From the NCBI GenBank assembly GCA_035455185.1, contig DATIFQ010000252.1, positions 1-42,479 on the forward strand: a stretch of 42,479 bases of DNA. The letters run 5' to 3'. Below are positions 22,559 to 32,555 of this stretch, piece after piece; the stretch's first letter is position 1; the number at the start of each line of letters is the position of its first letter. This stretch comes from JAEHDI01 sp035455185. GTDB taxonomy: Bacteria > Acidobacteriota > Terriglobia > Bryobacterales > Bryobacteraceae. Under the pieces are notes generated by a model. The model made no database searches. It saw only the letters and a program-made list of their open reading frames with translations, and was not told the origin of the DNA. The position numbers were made by a program, and so were the translations under genes.

Positions 22559-23653
22559 GTGACCTTCAGCGACAAAACAAAGCGCGCCTCAAGGTGGTTC
22601 GAGGAACGCCTGGGGCTGGGTGGCGTCAGGGAATTCATCGCGCACAAGGCCGTGCCGGTGCATTCGGCGACCATGTGGTACTACTTCGGCGGTATCACGT
22701 TGTTCCTTTTCGTCATCCAGGTCCTTACCGGCATTTTGCTTCTTCTCTACTACCGACCCACGACTTCGGAAGCCTACGAAAGCGTGCAGTTTATCGTGAC
22801 GCGGGTCCAGTTCGGCTGGCTGGTGCGGTCGATTCACAGTTGGTCGGCCAACCTGATGATTCTGGCGGCGTTCATACACATGTTCAGCGTCGTTTTCCTG
22901 CGGTCGTACCGGAGGCCGCGCGAGGTAACGTGGCTGAGCGGCATCACGCTGCTGGGACTCTCGCTCGCGTTCGGATTCAGCGGCTATCTGCTCCCCTGGA
23001 ACACCATCTCCTACTTCGCCACGAAGGTGGGGACCGACATGGCGGCGAGCGTCCCGGTCATCGGCCCGCCTCTGGCCCGGTTTCTCCGCGGCGGCGACGA
23101 TGTGGGCGGAGCTACTCTCACCCGGTTCTTCGGGTTCCACGTCGCTGTTCTTCCCGGAGTGACGACGTTAGTGCTCATGCTCCACCTTCTGCTCGTCCAG
23201 AAGTTCGGCATCAGTTCGCCGCCGAAGACCGAAGAGGAATACCGGCGCCGCGGCGACCGGATCCCTCAGATGCAGTTCTTTCCGAACTTTTTCCTGCGTG
23301 AATTGATGGCCTGGTATGCGGCTCTGGGGGTGCTCGGCTCGCTGGCCGCCATCTTCCCGTGGGAACTCGGGGCGAAGGCGGATCCTTTCGCGGCCGCTCC
23401 AGCGGGAATCCGGCCGGAGTGGTATTTTCTCGCGCCGTTTTACACGCTCAAGCTTCTGCCAAGCCACATCTGGATTATCGAAGGTGAGCTTCTTGGATTA
23501 ATCGGATTTGGGCTGCTGGCCGTCTTCTGGGTGGCGCTCCCGTTCTGGGCCACAAATCGCGAAGGGATGGAGCGGACGAAACTTGTGACCGGCGCCGGGG
23601 TGGCGTTACTAGCCTACCTTGCGACCTTTTCTGCCTTGGGGTACTGGCGATGA
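22559..23653 (+). CDS. Cytochrome b subunit of a quinol-cytochrome oxidoreductase
   Basis: The 364-residue membrane protein is a fused cytochrome b (N-terminal b6-like part and C-terminal subunit-IV-like part). Heme ligands are visible: His in IHSWSANL and His in FIHMFSV (14 apart), and His in FGFHVAVLP and His in LMLHLLLVQ (15 apart). A 15-residue spacing in the fourth helix is the b6f-type pattern, while bc1 has 14. The Qo-site motif PEWY is present in RPEWYFLAPFY. The start is a GTG at 22559 with AGGAGG 10 bases before it. It overlaps the next gene by four bases (ATGA), indicating translational coupling with the nonaheme cytochrome. Confidence 0.92.
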   Translation: MTFSDKTKRASRWFEERLGLGGVREFIAHKAVPVHSATMWYYFGGITLFLFVIQVLTGILLLLYYRPTTSEAYESVQFIVTRVQFGWLVRSIHSWSANLMILAAFIHMFSVVFLRSYRRPREVTWLSGITLLGLSLAFGFSGYLLPWNTISYFATKVGTDMAASVPVIGPPLARFLRGGDDVGGATLTRFFGFHVAVLPGVTTLVLMLHLLLVQKFGISSPPKTEEEYRRRGDRIPQMQFFPNFFLRELMAWYAALGVLGSLAAIFPWELGAKADPFAAAPAGIRPEWYFLAPFYTLKLLPSHIWIIEGELLGLIGFGLLAVFWVALPFWATNREGMERTKLVTGAGVALLAYLATFSALGYWR

Positions 23654-24897
23654 AACTGAGTCTGCGAAAATGCTGGTGCCTTTTCCTCTTTGCTGGTCTG
23701 GCCGGCGCCGCTAAGGATTCGTGCGTGGAGTGTCACTCCGGCCTCGACGGAAACTTACAGAAACCGGCGACCCTTTTCAGTGACAGCATTCACCGGCAGC
23801 GAGGCTTTTATTGCACCGACTGCCACGGCGGTGACCGCACTGCGGACGACCCGGAGGCGTCGATGAGCCGCGCGCGCGGGTTCATCGGAAAGATCCCGCG
23901 TACCGCCGTACCGAAGCTCTGCGCGCGCTGCCACAGCGACGCGGCACTGATGCACAAGTACAACCCGAAGCAGCGAATCGATCAGTATGCTCAATACCTG
24001 ACCAGCGTTCACGGCAAGCGGATAGCCGCAGGCGACGCGGCTGCCGCCAATTGCGTCGATTGCCACAGCGTGCACGACATCCGTGGGGTCAGAAGCCCCC
24101 TCTCGCCAGTTCACCCATTGCGGCTCCCGCAAACCTGCGCGCATTGTCACGCCGACAAGACGCACATGGCGAAGTACCAGATTCCGACCAGTCAGTTCGA
24201 CGAGTACAGGAAGAGTGTGCATTGGAACGCTCTCGAACAGCGCGGAGACCTTTCGGCGCCGAGTTGTGCTTCCTGCCACGGCAATCACGGAGCCACGCCG
24301 CCCGGTGTGAACTCCGTGGCGGCAGTCTGCGGAACGTGCCACGTGCTGATGGAAGACCTTTACAGCAAGAGCCCCCACCAGCCGGTTTTCCAGTCGATGG
24401 GCGTGGCGGGGTGCGTCGTCTGCCACAGCAACCACGCCGTGCTCCCCGCGTCGGACAAGTTCCTCGCCGGCGAAAAATCCGTCTGCACTCAGTGTCATGA
24501 GCCTGCCTCCGCGGGTGGCGCCGCGGCAGCCGATATGGCGAAATCGATCGAGCGTCTCGCCGGCGCTCTGCGCCGCTCCGACGAAGCGCTGCAACGGGCC
24601 GCCAGTCTGGGACTGGAGGTGTCCGAGGCGCAATTGCAGCAGCAGGAAGGACGGGAGGCGCTGGTGAAGGCGCGCGTCGCCGTCCACGCCTTCGATCCGG
24701 CGGCGGTCAACGAGCCTGTCAGCCAGGGCCTCAAGGTGGCGGAGGCAACGTACCGCTCCGGCGTGGACGCATTGGCCGAGGGGAACCGGCGCCGTGTCGG
24801 GCTTGGGATTTCTCTGATCACGATCGTGATCACCATGGCCGGCCTCTGGCTTGCCATCCGGCGCATCGAGAAACCGTCGCGTCAGGGAGGACTGTGA
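23650..24897 (+). CDS. Membrane-anchored nonaheme cytochrome c
   Basis: The 415-residue exported protein has nine CXXCH heme-binding motifs, the first Cys at residues 25, 55, 91, 135, 163, 206, 227, 255 and 279. They sit in a compact N-terminal domain after a signal peptide. A helical segment with few hemes follows, and one C-terminal membrane helix (about 375-395) ends in a basic tail. It may replace cytochrome c1 or f as the electron acceptor of the Rieske/cytochrome b module and relay electrons to periplasmic partners. The arrangement resembles multiheme cytochrome c subunits next to bc-type genes in metal-reducing and anaerobic bacteria. It overlaps cytochrome b by four bases. The electron acceptor is unknown. 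Confidence 0.9.
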   Translation: MKLSLRKCWCLFLFAGLAGAAKDSCVECHSGLDGNLQKPATLFSDSIHRQRGFYCTDCHGGDRTADDPEASMSRARGFIGKIPRTAVPKLCARCHSDAALMHKYNPKQRIDQYAQYLTSVHGKRIAAGDAAAANCVDCHSVHDIRGVRSPLSPVHPLRLPQTCAHCHADKTHMAKYQIPTSQFDEYRKSVHWNALEQRGDLSAPSCASCHGNHGATPPGVNSVAAVCGTCHVLMEDLYSKSPHQPVFQSMGVAGCVVCHSNHAVLPASDKFLAGEKSVCTQCHEPASAGGAAAADMAKSIERLAGALRRSDEALQRAASLGLEVSEAQLQQQEGREALVKARVAVHAFDPAAVNEPVSQGLKVAEATYRSGVDALAEGNRRRVGLGISLITIVITMAGLWLAIRRIEKPSRQGGL

Positions 24898-24900
24898 CGT

Positions 24901-26010
24901 ATGCGGCTGGCTTCCGTTGTCTGTGTCTTTCTTACCGCGGGCGCCACTTCGGCTGCCGATCTCAAACCGCTCAGCAGCGCGGAATTCTGCGGCCGCTGCC
25001 ACCGGGCCATCGTGGACGCATGGAAAACCTCCGTCCATGCCAAGGCGATGGAAAGCCCATTGTTTCAGGATGCGCTCGAGCTGACGGAGACCCGGTTCGG
25101 ATCTTCGGCGCGAACCGTATGCCTGGAGTGCCACTCGCCGATCGCGGTTCTGACCAATGACACGTCCCTGCGACAGAAAGTGAGTTGGGAAGGAGTGACT
25201 TGCGACTACTGTCATTCTCTTCGCGACGTATCGTTCTCAGGGAAGAACCCCAAGGCGAAGGTGGAGTTCTCGCTGGTGAAGAGTGGGCCTATCAAGGACG
25301 CGGAAGCGCCGGTCCATGGAACAGTCTTCTCGCCGGTCCATTTATCCTCTGCGGCGTGCGCTCCGTGCCACGAGTATCGGAATCCGCAGGGCTTCCCGGT
25401 ACTGACCACGTACTCGGAGTGGAAAAATAGCCGCTACGCGAAGTCGGAAAAGCAGTGTCAATCGTGCCACATGTATCGGGTCAAGGGGGATGTCGTCGAT
25501 CCGAAGGTCCACAAGTCGGCCACCGCCAAGGTCAACCTGCATCAGATGCCGGGCAGCCACTCGCTGGAGCAGTTGAACAGTACCATCAAAGCCCGGCTTT
25601 CCACGTCTCGGGAAGGAGACAGTCTCAAACTGACGGTGGTTGTGTCCAATGTCGCGGCGGGTCATTACGTGCCGACGGGCTCACCGATGCGCCAACTTTT
25701 GCTCGACGTGCATGCCGACTCCTATGACGGCAAGCACTTTCAGGAAGAACGCCGCTACGCGAGGACCGTGGCGGACCAGCAGGGTAAAACAGTCGATTTG
25801 GAGCCGTTGGCTTTCATGAGCGGTGCCCGCGTCGTCTCCGACACCCGGCTGGCCCCGGACGAAACGCGCACCGAGACGTTTTCGTTCCCAGTCCCTTCCG
25901 GAGTCAAGGCGCAGGTGCGCGTCGAGCTACGGTATTACTACTCGCCACTGGCGACAACGGAGGCGCAAAAGCAGCTTACCTTCCTCACGCTGCGTCGTCT
26001 CGTTCCGTGA
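24901..26010 (+). CDS. Pentaheme cytochrome c with C-terminal beta domain
   Basis: The 369-residue product has a signal peptide and five CXXCH motifs (first Cys at residues 30, 74, 101, 153 and 186) in its first 190 residues. They are spaced like members of the cytochrome c554/multiheme family. The C-terminal half (about 210-369) lacks heme motifs and looks like a beta-rich domain, with repeated VNLHQMPGSHS and LRVELRYYY-like strands; its role is unknown. It is the last gene of the operon, three bases after the nonaheme gene, with GGAGG 10 bases before its ATG. It is likely a soluble or peripheral periplasmic relay. Confidence 0.88.
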   Translation: MRLASVVCVFLTAGATSAADLKPLSSAEFCGRCHRAIVDAWKTSVHAKAMESPLFQDALELTETRFGSSARTVCLECHSPIAVLTNDTSLRQKVSWEGVTCDYCHSLRDVSFSGKNPKAKVEFSLVKSGPIKDAEAPVHGTVFSPVHLSSAACAPCHEYRNPQGFPVLTTYSEWKNSRYAKSEKQCQSCHMYRVKGDVVDPKVHKSATAKVNLHQMPGSHSLEQLNSTIKARLSTSREGDSLKLTVVVSNVAAGHYVPTGSPMRQLLLDVHADSYDGKHFQEERRYARTVADQQGKTVDLEPLAFMSGARVVSDTRLAPDETRTETFSFPVPSGVKAQVRVELRYYYSPLATTEAQKQLTFLTLRRLVP

Positions 26011-26028
26011 TTCGTGCCGGTGGGTGAG

Positions 26029-26901
26029 TTACGACCCTGCCTGCTTCTTGAGTCCGAGTGTCTCGTTGAGAGAGCCCTGGCGGTAGCCTTCCAGGTCCAG
26101 AGTCACATAGTGGAAGCCCAGCGGCTTGAATATCTCGACGAAACAGCCGGCCATCTCGGGCGACAGGGCCTTCTCCATTTCGTCTTTGGCGATTTCCAGA
26201 CGCACCAACTCACCGTGGAAGCGCACGCGGAATTGCCGGAAGCCCAGCGCGCGGATCTGGTCCTCGCCCTTCTCCACCGTCTTGACGTTCTCGATAGTCA
26301 CGGGCGTGCCGTACGGGATGCGTGAGCTCAGGCAGGCCGAAGCGGGACGGTTCCACGTGGGCAGGCCCGCCAGGCGGGACAACTCCCGGATCTCCGCTTT
26401 CGAGAGACCTGCTTCCACCAGGGGCGCTTTCACCTCATGTTTCTTCGCGGCGTTTTGTCCCGGGCGGTAGTCGCCGAGGTCGTCCACATTGACACCGTAG
26501 ATGATGTGCTCAACGCCACGCTGCTTCCCAACCTCTTCGAGGCGGCTGAACAACTCGTCTTTGCAGTGGAAGCAGCGGTCCGGGTTGTTGGCCACGTAGT
26601 CCGGATTGTCAAACTCGCGCGTGTCAATGTACTCGTGACGGAATCCGCACTGGCGGGCGAGTTCCTCGGCGTCGCGCTTGTGCGATTCGGGAATCGACGC
26701 AGAGTCCGCCGTGATCGCGGCAGCGTTCTCCCCGAGCGCCACCCCGGCAGCCCAGGCCAGATACGCCGAGTCCGTGCCGCCCGAGTACGCGACAATCACC
26801 TTGCCGAGACTCTTGAGAATCCCGAACAGCTTGCGCTCCTTCTCTTGAAGCGCCGCTGGATCGAGCATAGGAGTAGTTCCCAGCCCCATTAGGGTCGCCA
26901 T
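26029..26901 (-). CDS. larE: LarE-type ATP-dependent sacrificial sulfur transferase
   Basis: LarE activates a pyridinium dinucleotide precursor and donates its own cysteine sulfur to build the nickel-pincer cofactor of lactate racemase-like enzymes. The 290-residue protein has the PP-loop motif AYSGGTDSAY near its N-terminus and the conserved sulfur-donor cysteine in the segment RPASACLSSRIPYG. I set the start at the ATG at 26901 because a perfect TATAAT ends seven bases before it, which would give a leaderless transcript; ATGs at 26889 and 26868 are alternatives. No larB, larC or larA lies in the window, so its partners must be elsewhere. It follows gyrA by 28 bases. Confidence 0.9.
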   Translation of the reverse strand: MATLMGLGTTPMLDPAALQEKERKLFGILKSLGKVIVAYSGGTDSAYLAWAAGVALGENAAAITADSASIPESHKRDAEELARQCGFRHEYIDTREFDNPDYVANNPDRCFHCKDELFSRLEEVGKQRGVEHIIYGVNVDDLGDYRPGQNAAKKHEVKAPLVEAGLSKAEIRELSRLAGLPTWNRPASACLSSRIPYGTPVTIENVKTVEKGEDQIRALGFRQFRVRFHGELVRLEIAKDEMEKALSPEMAGCFVEIFKPLGFHYVTLDLEGYRQGSLNETLGLKKQAGS

Positions 26902-26908
26902 AACTTGA

Positions 26909-26914
26909 ATTATA
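26909..26914 (-). promoter_or_regulatory. Consensus -10 box, leaderless-type, for larE
   Basis: On the minus strand a perfect TATAAT ends seven bases before the ATG at 26901, so transcription should start at the initiation codon. No Shine-Dalgarno sequence is present and no strong -35 is seen. It lies in the 28-base gap after gyrA. Confidence 0.5.
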
Positions 26915-26929
26915 TCGGACCGGACGAAA

Positions 26930-29476
<2,547 letters not shown>

Positions 29477-29548
29477 AGATTCCTCCTCGGAACAGACTCA
29501 TTTTCTTCGTCTTTTCTTCCCCTCGAAAGGGAAGCCTGTCAAAGTTCT

Positions 29549-29557
29549 ATTTTATCA
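29549..29557 (-). promoter_or_regulatory. Predicted extended -10 promoter for gyrA
   Basis: On the minus strand TGATAAAAT carries an extended TG motif and a five-of-six -10 (TAAAAT, 29554-29549). The start point would be near 29542, giving a leader of about 65 bases that includes the strong AGGAGG before the TTG start. The whole gap (29477-29610) is more AT-rich than its neighbours, but no gene or structured RNA is recognisable in it. Confidence 0.4.
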
Positions 29558-29610
29558 GAAAATACAACAAGACAGGGGACTTAACACGATTTTGGAGAAG
29601 CGCTGTCGAA

Positions 29611-30396
29611 TTAGTCCATGGGGTAAAGACTGCACCCGCCGTCCACCAGCAGAACCGAGCCCGTCATATAGGCCGCTGCGGCGCTCGAAAGGAACAAAAA
29701 TGCGTCGGCGACCGACTCCGGCGACTGAAGTTCGCCGAGCGGGATCGCCTTTTGCGCCCGCGCCTGGTATTCCGCGTCCGCGTCCCACTGGCGCCTGGCC
29801 ATTCCCGCGCCGACGATGCCTGGGGCGACGGCGTTGGCGCGGATCTTTCGGGGTGCGAGCTCCCGCGCGAACGACCGCATGAGCTGCTTCATCGCCGCCT
29901 TGCTCGCGTTGTAGGCGCCAATATCCGGCCAAGGCACGTCGGACACCCACGACGTGGTGAAGATCAAGTGTCCCGCAATGCCGTCTTCGATCATCGTCCG
30001 CGCCGCCGCCCGTGCGAGCAGGAAGGCGCTCTTCACGTTCACGGACATCGTCCGGTCCCAGTCTTTCTCGCTGAAATCGACCAAAGAACCCGGCACGACC
30101 ATGCCGGCATGACACAGAGCGGTGTGGATAGGACCGAATGCCTCGCGCGCATACACCACGAAGCGCTCCGCCGTATCCGCTTCGGCGATGTCGCCGCGGA
30201 AGTACCGTACACTGCCCGCGGGAATTGCCGCCGCGCTCAGACGGCTTTCCGCTTCGGACTCAGCCAGCAGGTCGTTCACCGACATCCGCGCGCCGTGTTC
30301 CACCAGTGCGCGGATGACCGGCACACCAAGCGCGCCGCAACCGCCCGAGATGACGATGTGCTGCCCCGATAGAGCGTCCGCCCGAAAACACGACAT
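29611..30396 (-). CDS. Short-chain dehydrogenase/reductase
   Basis: This 261-residue NAD(P)-dependent oxidoreductase has the classical SDR layout. The cofactor motif is a variant Gly-rich loop (ISGGCGALG, residues 16-24), then CHAG (95-98, in place of the usual NNAG), Asn120, and the catalytic Ser149 with Tyr162 and Lys166 (GAYNASKAAM). The C-terminal VDGG ending is typical of this subfamily. The substrate cannot be named; sugar, alcohol or fatty-acid derivatives are all possible. An AGGGGG motif lies near the ATG. It runs in the same direction as gyrA and M28 but its promoter is not clear. Confidence 0.85.
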   Translation of the reverse strand: MSCFRADALSGQHIVISGGCGALGVPVIRALVEHGARMSVNDLLAESEAESRLSAAAIPAGSVRYFRGDIAEADTAERFVVYAREAFGPIHTALCHAGMVVPGSLVDFSEKDWDRTMSVNVKSAFLLARAAARTMIEDGIAGHLIFTTSWVSDVPWPDIGAYNASKAAMKQLMRSFARELAPRKIRANAVAPGIVGAGMARRQWDADAEYQARAQKAIPLGELQSPESVADAFLFLSSAAAAYMTGSVLLVDGGCSLYPMD

Positions 30397-30422
30397 CCCC
30401 AGACCCCCTGCGATTCATGACG

Positions 30423-32534
30423 CTACAGATCTTTCAACCGCTCAGTCGCCGTCCGAATTTGTGAATCCAGCGTTCGCAGTGCGTCCGCCACTCCCGCCGC
30501 GTACCGGTCCGCGTCGTCGAAACGGCCCGCCTCCACGGCTTCGCGCACGGCTGGCAGTGGTTTGGCACTGTAGCCGGTGTAAAGCCCCGGAGCGTACAGA
30601 CGGTTCTTGTACCACTCGCGGCCGGGCAGCCCGTCTTTCGCGAGCAGTGCGCGCTCGGAGCGAAAGAGCGCCTGGTTGACTTGCTTCAGTTTCTCCGGTG
30701 GCGCGCCCTGCGCCCGCTTCATCGCCTTCGCGAGTTGCTTCTCATAACGCTGTGCGCTCTTCTCGACGCGCTTCAGCTCCCCCAGAACGGCATCGAATGA
30801 AACTCGCCCCGACTTTTTTCCGGCGACCTTATCGATCTCCAGCACATACGACCGCACGGCGCGGGCGAGAGTGTCGAACTCGAACGGCAGCACAGGCGCA
30901 TCGGCTAGCCGTGCAACTGCAGTTGCCATCACCTGCGCCATTGCCTTTCCATACACAAACTGCCCGTCCGAAAAGCGCGAGTACCAGGCGAAGGAATCGT
31001 AGATGGAGTGATAGATGCCGCCGCCGCTATCTCCACTGATGGTGAGGTTTACGCTGGCGACGCCGGCATGATGGACGAAGGCGACGTAGTCCGAACCGGC
31101 TCCGAGAGAACCCAGCCGGAACTCCGGTTTCTCCTCGGGCTTGTCCTTCGAGGGCTTCGGCGTGGCGGCCTCGAGCAGGCTCGTCTTCGCCACCGGATCG
31201 GGGACGTCGCGGGCCACCTCGCGGATGAACGTATCGAGCGTCGGTGAGGCGCCGCCTGTCAGCCGCCCCTTGCCCGTACTATCCGTGTTCAGATAGGCGA
31301 CCGCCTTCGCCTCGATCTCATCACGATGTTTCTCGACCCATTCGGTCGAGCCGATCAGGCCGAACTCCTCCGCGTCCCAGAGCGCCAGTACCAGCGTCCG
31401 TTTTGGCTTCCAGCCTCCCTTGACAAGCTCTGCGAGAGCCCGGGCCGTTTCGAGCAACGCGGCCGCGCCGCTCGCAGGGTCGTCAGCGCCGTTCACCCAC
31501 GCGTCATGGTGGTTGCCGTAGATCACCCATTCGTCCGGAAACTCACTGCCGGCGATGGTCGCCAGCACGTCGTATACCGGCCGGGTCTCCATGTCAGTCC
31601 GCACCTCGAGCCGCGCCGCAGCCGGGCCGGGTCCAAGGTGGTACGTCAGAGGCAGCGCTCCCCGCCAGTTCTCCGGCGCCACGGGGCCGCCAAGGTTCCG
31701 CAGCAGCGGCTCGGCGTCGGCGTACGAAATCGGGAGCACCGGGATTTTCATGAGGGTCTTGGCTTCGTCAGGCGATAGCCGACGCGAACCGGGCTCCGAG
31801 GCCCAACCCGGTGAAAGCGGATCGCCGACATACAACGGCATATCCATGACGCTGCCGCGCTGCGCCCCTTGCGGAGGCCGAAAAGCGCCTTTCGGATATA
31901 CGTCACCCTGATAGAAGCCGTCGTCCCTGGCATCCGAGTAGATCAGGCAACCCACCGCCCCGTGCTCGGCCGCCACCTTGGGCTTCGTGCCACGCCAGCT
32001 TCCGCCGTAGCGGGCCATCACAATCTTCCCGCGAACATCGATCCCGAGCTGTTTGAGGTATTCGTAATCCTCCGGGATTCCGTAGTTGACATAGACAAGA
32101 GGCGCGGTGACGACTCCCGATCCGGAGTAAGCGTTGTAGGTCGGCAATTGACCTGCATCGCCGGAGTCCGGATCCTCGGAGATCGCCGGTTCGGCCAGCT
32201 TCGCGGTGTACCGCTCCGGCTCCACCATTTCGAGCGACCGCTTCACGGGGTATGGCAGGAGCGCCTCGAAGACCTCAATCCGGGCGTCGAGCCCCCAGCT
32301 CTTCATCAACCCGAGTGCGTATTCCGCGACGGCCTTCGAGCCAGGGGAGCCGGCGTGATGCGGCTCGGCAGACATCCGCCGGACGTACTCGCGAAGACGT
32401 TCGGAAGACGGTACTGCGCGAAGCCTTGACTCGAGATCCCGGCGAGCGGGCCACTCCTCGGGAGGGAACCCGCGAAGCGGACCTTCGGCCATCATGATCA
32501 CCGACGATAATACCAGCAGAATCAATGGCTTCAT
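30423..32534 (-). CDS. Secreted M28B-family metallopeptidase (glutamate carboxypeptidase II-like)
   Basis: The 703-residue exported peptidase has a signal peptide, a PA-like domain (about residues 130-280), the M28 zinc domain and a C-terminal transferrin-receptor-like dimerisation domain. The two-zinc site is complete: His342 and Asp352 (NHHDAWVNGADDPASG), Glu389 as catalytic base with Glu390 (WDAEEFGL), Asp418 (YLNTDST), and a late His in IYHSIYDS. It matches the PSMA/GCPII plan. Such enzymes trim acidic or other C-terminal residues from small peptides, here probably in the periplasm for peptide scavenging. It begins 21 bases after the dsbD stop on the same strand. Confidence 0.92.
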   Translation of the reverse strand: MKPLILLVLSSVIMMAEGPLRGFPPEEWPARRDLESRLRAVPSSERLREYVRRMSAEPHHAGSPGSKAVAEYALGLMKSWGLDARIEVFEALLPYPVKRSLEMVEPERYTAKLAEPAISEDPDSGDAGQLPTYNAYSGSGVVTAPLVYVNYGIPEDYEYLKQLGIDVRGKIVMARYGGSWRGTKPKVAAEHGAVGCLIYSDARDDGFYQGDVYPKGAFRPPQGAQRGSVMDMPLYVGDPLSPGWASEPGSRRLSPDEAKTLMKIPVLPISYADAEPLLRNLGGPVAPENWRGALPLTYHLGPGPAAARLEVRTDMETRPVYDVLATIAGSEFPDEWVIYGNHHDAWVNGADDPASGAAALLETARALAELVKGGWKPKRTLVLALWDAEEFGLIGSTEWVEKHRDEIEAKAVAYLNTDSTGKGRLTGGASPTLDTFIREVARDVPDPVAKTSLLEAATPKPSKDKPEEKPEFRLGSLGAGSDYVAFVHHAGVASVNLTISGDSGGGIYHSIYDSFAWYSRFSDGQFVYGKAMAQVMATAVARLADAPVLPFEFDTLARAVRSYVLEIDKVAGKKSGRVSFDAVLGELKRVEKSAQRYEKQLAKAMKRAQGAPPEKLKQVNQALFRSERALLAKDGLPGREWYKNRLYAPGLYTGYSAKPLPAVREAVEAGRFDDADRYAAGVADALRTLDSQIRTATERLKDL

Positions 32535-32555
32535 TCTTGTTTCTGAACTTTTAAA

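Noticed and set aside
23755..25215. 486-codon minus-strand open frame opposite the multiheme cytochromes.
   Set aside because: Would contradict the two cytochrome genes, whose CXXCH motifs are unmistakable; no domain seen.
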